A stretch of 64,000 nucleotides of DNA from Rusavskia elegans (taxonomy: Eukaryota; Ascomycota; Lecanoromycetes; Teloschistales; Teloschistaceae), in the NCBI GenBank assembly GCA_011316305.1, contig SAUG01000137.1, positions 62,001-126,000 of the forward strand, written 5' to 3'. Below the pieces are notes generated by a model. That model made no database searches and was not told where the DNA came from. It saw nothing but the letters and a program-made list of their open reading frames with translations. This document shows positions 59,285 to 64,000 of the stretch, in pieces. The translations under genes were made by a program, and so were the position numbers. Within the stretch, counting starts at the first letter, position 1. Every line of letters starts with the position of its first letter.

Positions 59285-60205
59285 ATATATATATTTTTTG
59301 GTTTTAAATTAATCGTCGGTTTCGTAAACACTTTAGTAGTAATACGCTAGCGTTAGATATACGATATAAAGACGAATATTCTAATCTAATCAATTTAAAC
59401 TAAAAAATAATATAAAACCGATTCGAATCTATTTCGTAATACGTTCGTAATATAAACTTTTATAGTTTATTTTTAATAGTAGCAGAATTTTCGTATATAT
59501 ATATATTTTACAATCGTTTATTTTAATTAGTATCTACTATCGTATCTGACATACGTGTTTTCCGTAATAATCTAGACTACAAGCTGATATATAGAATCTA
59601 TACTAATAATACTAGATCAATTACTATTATTATTTCTTTCTAATTATAAAAAATCGACTAAATCTTCGCTAGTCTACCTATTATAACGGACTTTAAATCC
59701 CGGAATCCGTTAGTTTTAATTATAATATTAAAGTTTTATATTTCGAATCCGTCGAAATTATACGATTTTTATAATAATATTAGATTTCTAGTAAATATCT
59801 TTATTCTACTAAAATCCGAGCTAGTAGTTATCGAATATCTAATTTCTAGATAGATTAGTAGATCGTCTGAAATCAAGTACGATTATAGACGAAAATAAAA
59901 TAATAAAGGTAAAAGATAATATTATCGTCTAGTAAATAATTCTAGAAATTATATTAGTCGTTTATTTTTATATCTATTTCGAAATAGTAGAAAAAATTAT
60001 AAAAGAAAAACAATAGTTAAATAGAGGATATAATAGAATAAAAACGATCGATTGTATTTTAAACTTTACTTAACTGCTTTTTTTAACTATAAAAATACTT
60101 TACTAGAAAAACAATAATTATTATTACGATATAAAGATTACGGAAACGAAATATTTATATATAATAACTACTTTATAACCTCGAACAGAGATTTTATAAT
60201 AAAAT
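59285..60205 (-). mobile_element. family B element, reverse copy
   Basis: On the plus strand it runs from TTTTGGTTTTAAATTAATCG through ACGCTAGCGTTAGATATACG to TCGAACAGAGATTTTATAAT, the reverse complement of the family B start (TTATAAAGCCTCTGTCCGGG). Confidence 0.6.
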
Positions 60206-61482
60206 CAATACGCTAATTAAAACCAATTTAACTAATATAAAAATTTTAAATATTAGCTTCTATAGCGTACCAGACTCCGTTCTATATCACCGTTTGTTCT
60301 ATCAATTTCTATCTTATATCATCGTCTATTCTATCAATCTCTGCTCTAATCGAAATCCTACTTTAATATAGTAATAGAAAAAAATAGTAAACAATTGTTT
60401 ATATAATATATAAACGCTGTATTAGCCTATAAATAGATTTGGATATTGATATTTTAAAAGTAAATTTATAAATATCGTATTCTATACTCTTTTAAAACAG
60501 TTAAATAATATACTATAAAAGATTAAATAAGTTTTATTAATGGAAATTCTAAAAAGACTAAAGATTAGAAATAAATATATTAGCTCGATCTTTAAACATC
60601 TATAAAATCTTTTTAAAACCGTAGTTTAAAATGATACTAATATTAATCGCTATAGTTCTATTATAGAACTTTTTCCAATAGAAATCTAATTTCGATATTA
60701 ATTTTAAATATAATATAAAAAAAATAAAAAGAAAATAGATAGAAATTATTAGAAAATGAGAATAGTAGATTAAAAGATATTTTATTAGTAATCTGTTATT
60801 TCGGTATTTTAAAATTAAAGATATTTTACGTTTTTAAAAAAGAAGATAGTACTATAAAATTTAAAAAAACGAAAATTTCTAACTAATATCGGCAGATACG
60901 ATAGACGATTTCGTTTATTAATAGAATAGACGGTTTCGTTTATTTATAGTATAACGAGTTAAATCTATAGAATTACTAATACAGTAAAAGAAAGCTATAA
61001 AAAATAATTTACTAAAATGAAAAAATAAATAAAAATATCAAGGAATTTGTAATTATCTATTATAGTTCTATTATATTTTCGAATGAAAGAGAAAAGATAA
61101 AAGCGTTCTATTTATATTATAAATTATAAAGCTATAGAAAAACTTTTTAGTACGTCGATAAAAGAATAGAAGATATTTAAAGAGATTATATATATACTAA
61201 AGCTATATATTAGTAGAAGTTCGTCGTAGATTTAGATGAAAAAAGAAATCATCTACTATTTAATATATAATCAACTAATATATTCGTTACTATTTCTATA
61301 ATATTATATTATTATAGTATCTATAGAAATAGTATTATTTTTTCTATATTATCGAAACTTTTTAGAAGAAAAAAAGATAGAATTTTAGAACTTTAAAAAA
61401 GGAATTATATATAAGGATTTATAATATCTATAGTAGTTTTATATAAACTGTTTGCCAAGTATTTAAATATTTTTATAGAAAT

Positions 61483-61612
61483 TATAAAATCTAGATTTTG
61501 TTTAAAGGATTGCGTAGTAGATAGATACGAGAAAAAAGTCTATTAAATAGTAGAACTAATTAATAGAAAGGAAAATCTCTTTCGTATAGAATTTTTATTC
61601 TGTTAAAACATC
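61483..61612 (+). repeat. direct repeat, left member
   Basis: About 130 bp containing TTGCGTAGTAGATAGATACG and TAGAACTAATTAATAGAAAG. A matching copy lies at 63383-63505, 1.9 kb away in the same orientation. These could be terminal repeats of one element. Confidence 0.55.
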
Positions 61613-63382
61613 TAGCTACTAGCGCGTTTGATATCCGAAAGATTTGGCAGCCGCTTCGCAGTATAGTAAATCCTTCCGATTTTATAGAAATAGAATTTTT
61701 ACTTTTCCGATAATTTTCTATAATATTCTTTTTGTATAATAGATATCTAATAAATACTTTGATACGCTTTTAATATCTTTTATTCTATTAGATAAACTTT
61801 TTTCATTTTTTCGTAATTATTAGATTAGATAAAGTGTCGGTTTTTCGTATTATAATAGAATAAATACTCTATCGAAAGTCCTTTTAATTTATCGATCTAG
61901 ATATTAATTATATAACGTTGTTATATTAATAATAGAAAAGATAATAATTAACTATATACTACGCGATTTTTGATATCCGAGATCTTTAGATAGAGCTAAA
62001 ATGTTTTAGATAAAATAAAAATAGTTTATATAACTAGAAATAAAAAGATAATCTAAAATTTATTAATTATATAGATATACTAGAATAGCGTAAGATATTT
62101 TAAACGGTATTATAGAATTTAGTCGTTTTTAATCCGTATTTTATCTTTTCTCTCGTTTAATCTACCATTATTACTAGTATTATAGATCTTTTTATCGTCT
62201 ATTTATTATCTTTTACATTCTAAATTAATATTCTAGAATTGACTAAAACGTTACTTTTTAATATACCGAATTCTACGCTTTAATTTTAAAATATTCGATG
62301 GAATTCGAATAGAAATTATAAAATAAAATATATATTAGTATTAAATCTTTATCGCTTGTCTATTTTATAACGCTGAGCGTTATAAAAGTCTACTTCGAAT
62401 TTCAAATTTATATAATTTTTTATAATTTCGATTACTATTTGAAGATTTTTAAAAATTAATAGCTATTACTATATATACGCTAGCTATATACTATATTTAG
62501 AGTATCGGAAATAGATTTTGAAAAAATCAAAATAATAAATAGTAATAGAAAAAAAGAAATAGCGATAATAGAAATTATCGATTATAGAAAGTACCTAGAT
62601 TATAAATATTGGAAATAAATTAGAAAAGATATTCGAAGACTTAAATTTAATAAATAGAAAATATTTAGGCTATAGCTATTATAGATAGATAAAGTATTAC
62701 TCCGTTATAATTATTTTACTAATATTATTTCTTTCCTATAGAATCTAGATTAAAATCTAGAAAATCATTAACAAATAGATATTAATAGCGTTTTTATATA
62801 ATCTAGAAAGATTGATTAGACTTTATATATTATTAATAGAAGAGACGATTCATTTATAGCTAGAATTTTTTTTTAAAACGCTATTAAAATATATAGCGAT
62901 ATGATTTTCGAAGTATAGATAATTAGAATTATAGTTTTAGATAATTTCAAAAGATAATTATAGGAGTTTTATAAAAGATTAAATTATTTATAGTACGAAA
63001 TAAAGTAAACCATCTAAAATCGATGATTATAAAAAAATGTTAAAAGTGATTTATTTTAAACTATATATCGTAAATCTTCTAAAGTATTCGAATAGTATTA
63101 TAGATATTGATTAGCGGAAATATATAATAGAAAAAAAGATTAGATAAAATAGAAACGGTATAAATTCTTTATAAATATTAAAAAAATATCGAAACGATAG
63201 TAAAAAACTTTCAAATCTACTATATTATTTGAATTAACTATTATAATTTTAGTATAATAGTAAAGATATACGTTTCATTTTTCGTTTTTTAATATACGAC
63301 GAATCTAAATTATATAATACTTTTTTACTCTGATTTTTGGAAAATCTATAATATGAATATTATTCGATAATGTTTTATTGTA

Positions 63383-63505
63383 AAGTCTAGGCCTCGTTTA
63401 AAGAACTGCGTAGTAGATAGATACGAGGAAAGAGTCTATTAGAGGATAGAACTAATTAATAGAAAAAAAAACTTTCTTCGTACAGAGTTTTTACTATTAG
63501 GGCCT
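63383..63505 (+). repeat. direct repeat, right member
   Basis: Contains CTGCGTAGTAGATAGATACG and TAGAACTAATTAATAGAAAA, pairing with 61483-61612. It ends directly at the TA before family D copy 3. Confidence 0.55.
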
Positions 63506-63508
63506 CTA

Positions 63509-64000
63509 TCTTAGAGGCAAATAGCTGTTCCTGAACAGTAGATTGATGACTAATCAATGTCTGATTGGTTAAAATCTCGTCGTTCGCGAGAATTCCGCGA
63601 AGACGTTCATTTGGTGATTAGTTTTAACGAATTAAAAATTGGCTCGCTGTATTACGTAATCAGAAGTAATATAGAAACTTTAAGTTTAGTTAAAACTAGG
63701 CTTTTCTACTAACTAGAAGTTTACTAGTTATTAATTAACCTTTAGATTACTCGTTAACAACGAATTGAATTTTCAATATTAATTCAACATCTAGTTAACA
63801 GCGTATATTTCTATTAACTTTAATAATGAAATAGGTCTAAAAATAAGCGAGCTTTTAGATCACGTGATTATCCAGTCTAATTCGTCGATTTTAGTACTCT
63901 AGATACCCTATAGAAGACGTAAAAATCGGATGAAAATTTCCAAAAAAGAGGTTTTCTCGGGATTCGAACTCTGAACTGCTTAGTAATCATTCTAGAATTA
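63509..64000 (+). mobile_element. family D element, copy 3, cut by window end
   Basis: It begins TCTTAGAGGCAAATAGCTGT after TA at 63507-63508 and follows copy 2 closely to the tRNA-like segment (GGGATTCGAACTCTGAACTG near 63,960), where the window stops. Confidence 0.8.

Larger units (their letters stand above)
34201..64000. repeat. AT-rich, RIP-mutated isochore with no genes
   Basis: From about 34,200 to the window end the sequence is overwhelmingly A and T. CpA and TpG are almost absent, TpA is very common, and CpG survives. These are the marks of repeat-induced point mutation acting mainly on CpA. Only one long frame appears (44435-44668, GTG start, low complexity), which I reject. Identified copies of families A-E, a satellite, a minisatellite and inverted repeats are entered separately. 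The remaining stretches (34.4-35.3, 35.5-36.3, 38.75-39.0, 39.93-41.1, 43.75-45.16, 48.9-51.7, 52.6-53.09, 60.2-61.48 and 61.62-63.38 kb) show the same decay, with no element I can delimit beyond the partial 41.1, 50.7 and 55.8 kb family. Confidence 0.9.

Overview
The window looks like nuclear DNA of a filamentous ascomycete (Pezizomycotina). The evidence is short introns (46-125 bp, mostly near 50) with GT..AG ends, fungal-type protein families, and a 30 kb AT-rich block whose sequence carries a RIP (repeat-induced point mutation) pattern. I cannot place it below subphylum from the sequence alone.

Positions 1-34,200 are ordinary GC-balanced gene space. In order it holds: a SWIM zinc-finger protein (+), a zinc alcohol dehydrogenase with ten exons (-), a small conserved Ser-rich protein (-), the G-patch protein PXR1 (-), a small coiled-coil protein (+), a synaptojanin-type Sac1 plus inositol 5-phosphatase (+), a small basic protein (-), a ubiquitin-like ULD-domain protein (-), EMC2 (-), the AP-3 delta subunit APL5 (+), a conserved charged coiled-coil protein (+), a RAMP4/YSY6 ER protein (-), a tiny single-span membrane protein (+), a DUF1275 membrane protein (-) and an oxaloacetate-hydrolase-like enzyme (+). 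Several of these serve the endomembrane system (Sac1/5-phosphatase, EMC2, AP-3 delta, RAMP4), but spacing and strands give no sign of a functional cluster. Most genes are split by many introns, so exon models were built by hand by joining splice sites that restore family motifs. A decayed, partly RIP-mutated relic sits at about 6.43-7.17 kb.

Positions 34,200-64,000 are a gene-free AT-rich isochore. CpA and TpG are nearly absent while CpG persists, which fits RIP on transposon copies. Despite the decay, structures can be recovered: (A) a tRNA-derived SINE-like family of about 425 bp in at least eight copies; (B) an element of about 1 kb with an A-rich end and 11-13 bp target duplications, in at least five copies, one nested inside a SINE; (C) three 160 bp hAT-type MITEs, each with an 8 bp target duplication; (D) three elements with 29 bp inverted ends and TA target duplications, and a related element (E) of 846 bp, both carrying an internal tRNA-like segment; a satellite of about 230 bp; a 14 bp minisatellite of about 31 units; and a foldback of TTAGCCG motifs.

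The most notable points are a tandem duplication of a 105 bp symmetric exon in the oxaloacetate-hydrolase-like gene, one of whose introns now has a GC donor; a start codon split by an intron (AT|G) in APL5; and the nested, datable transposon layers in the AT-rich block. I found no convincing self-contained undescribed system such as a defence island or biosynthetic cluster.
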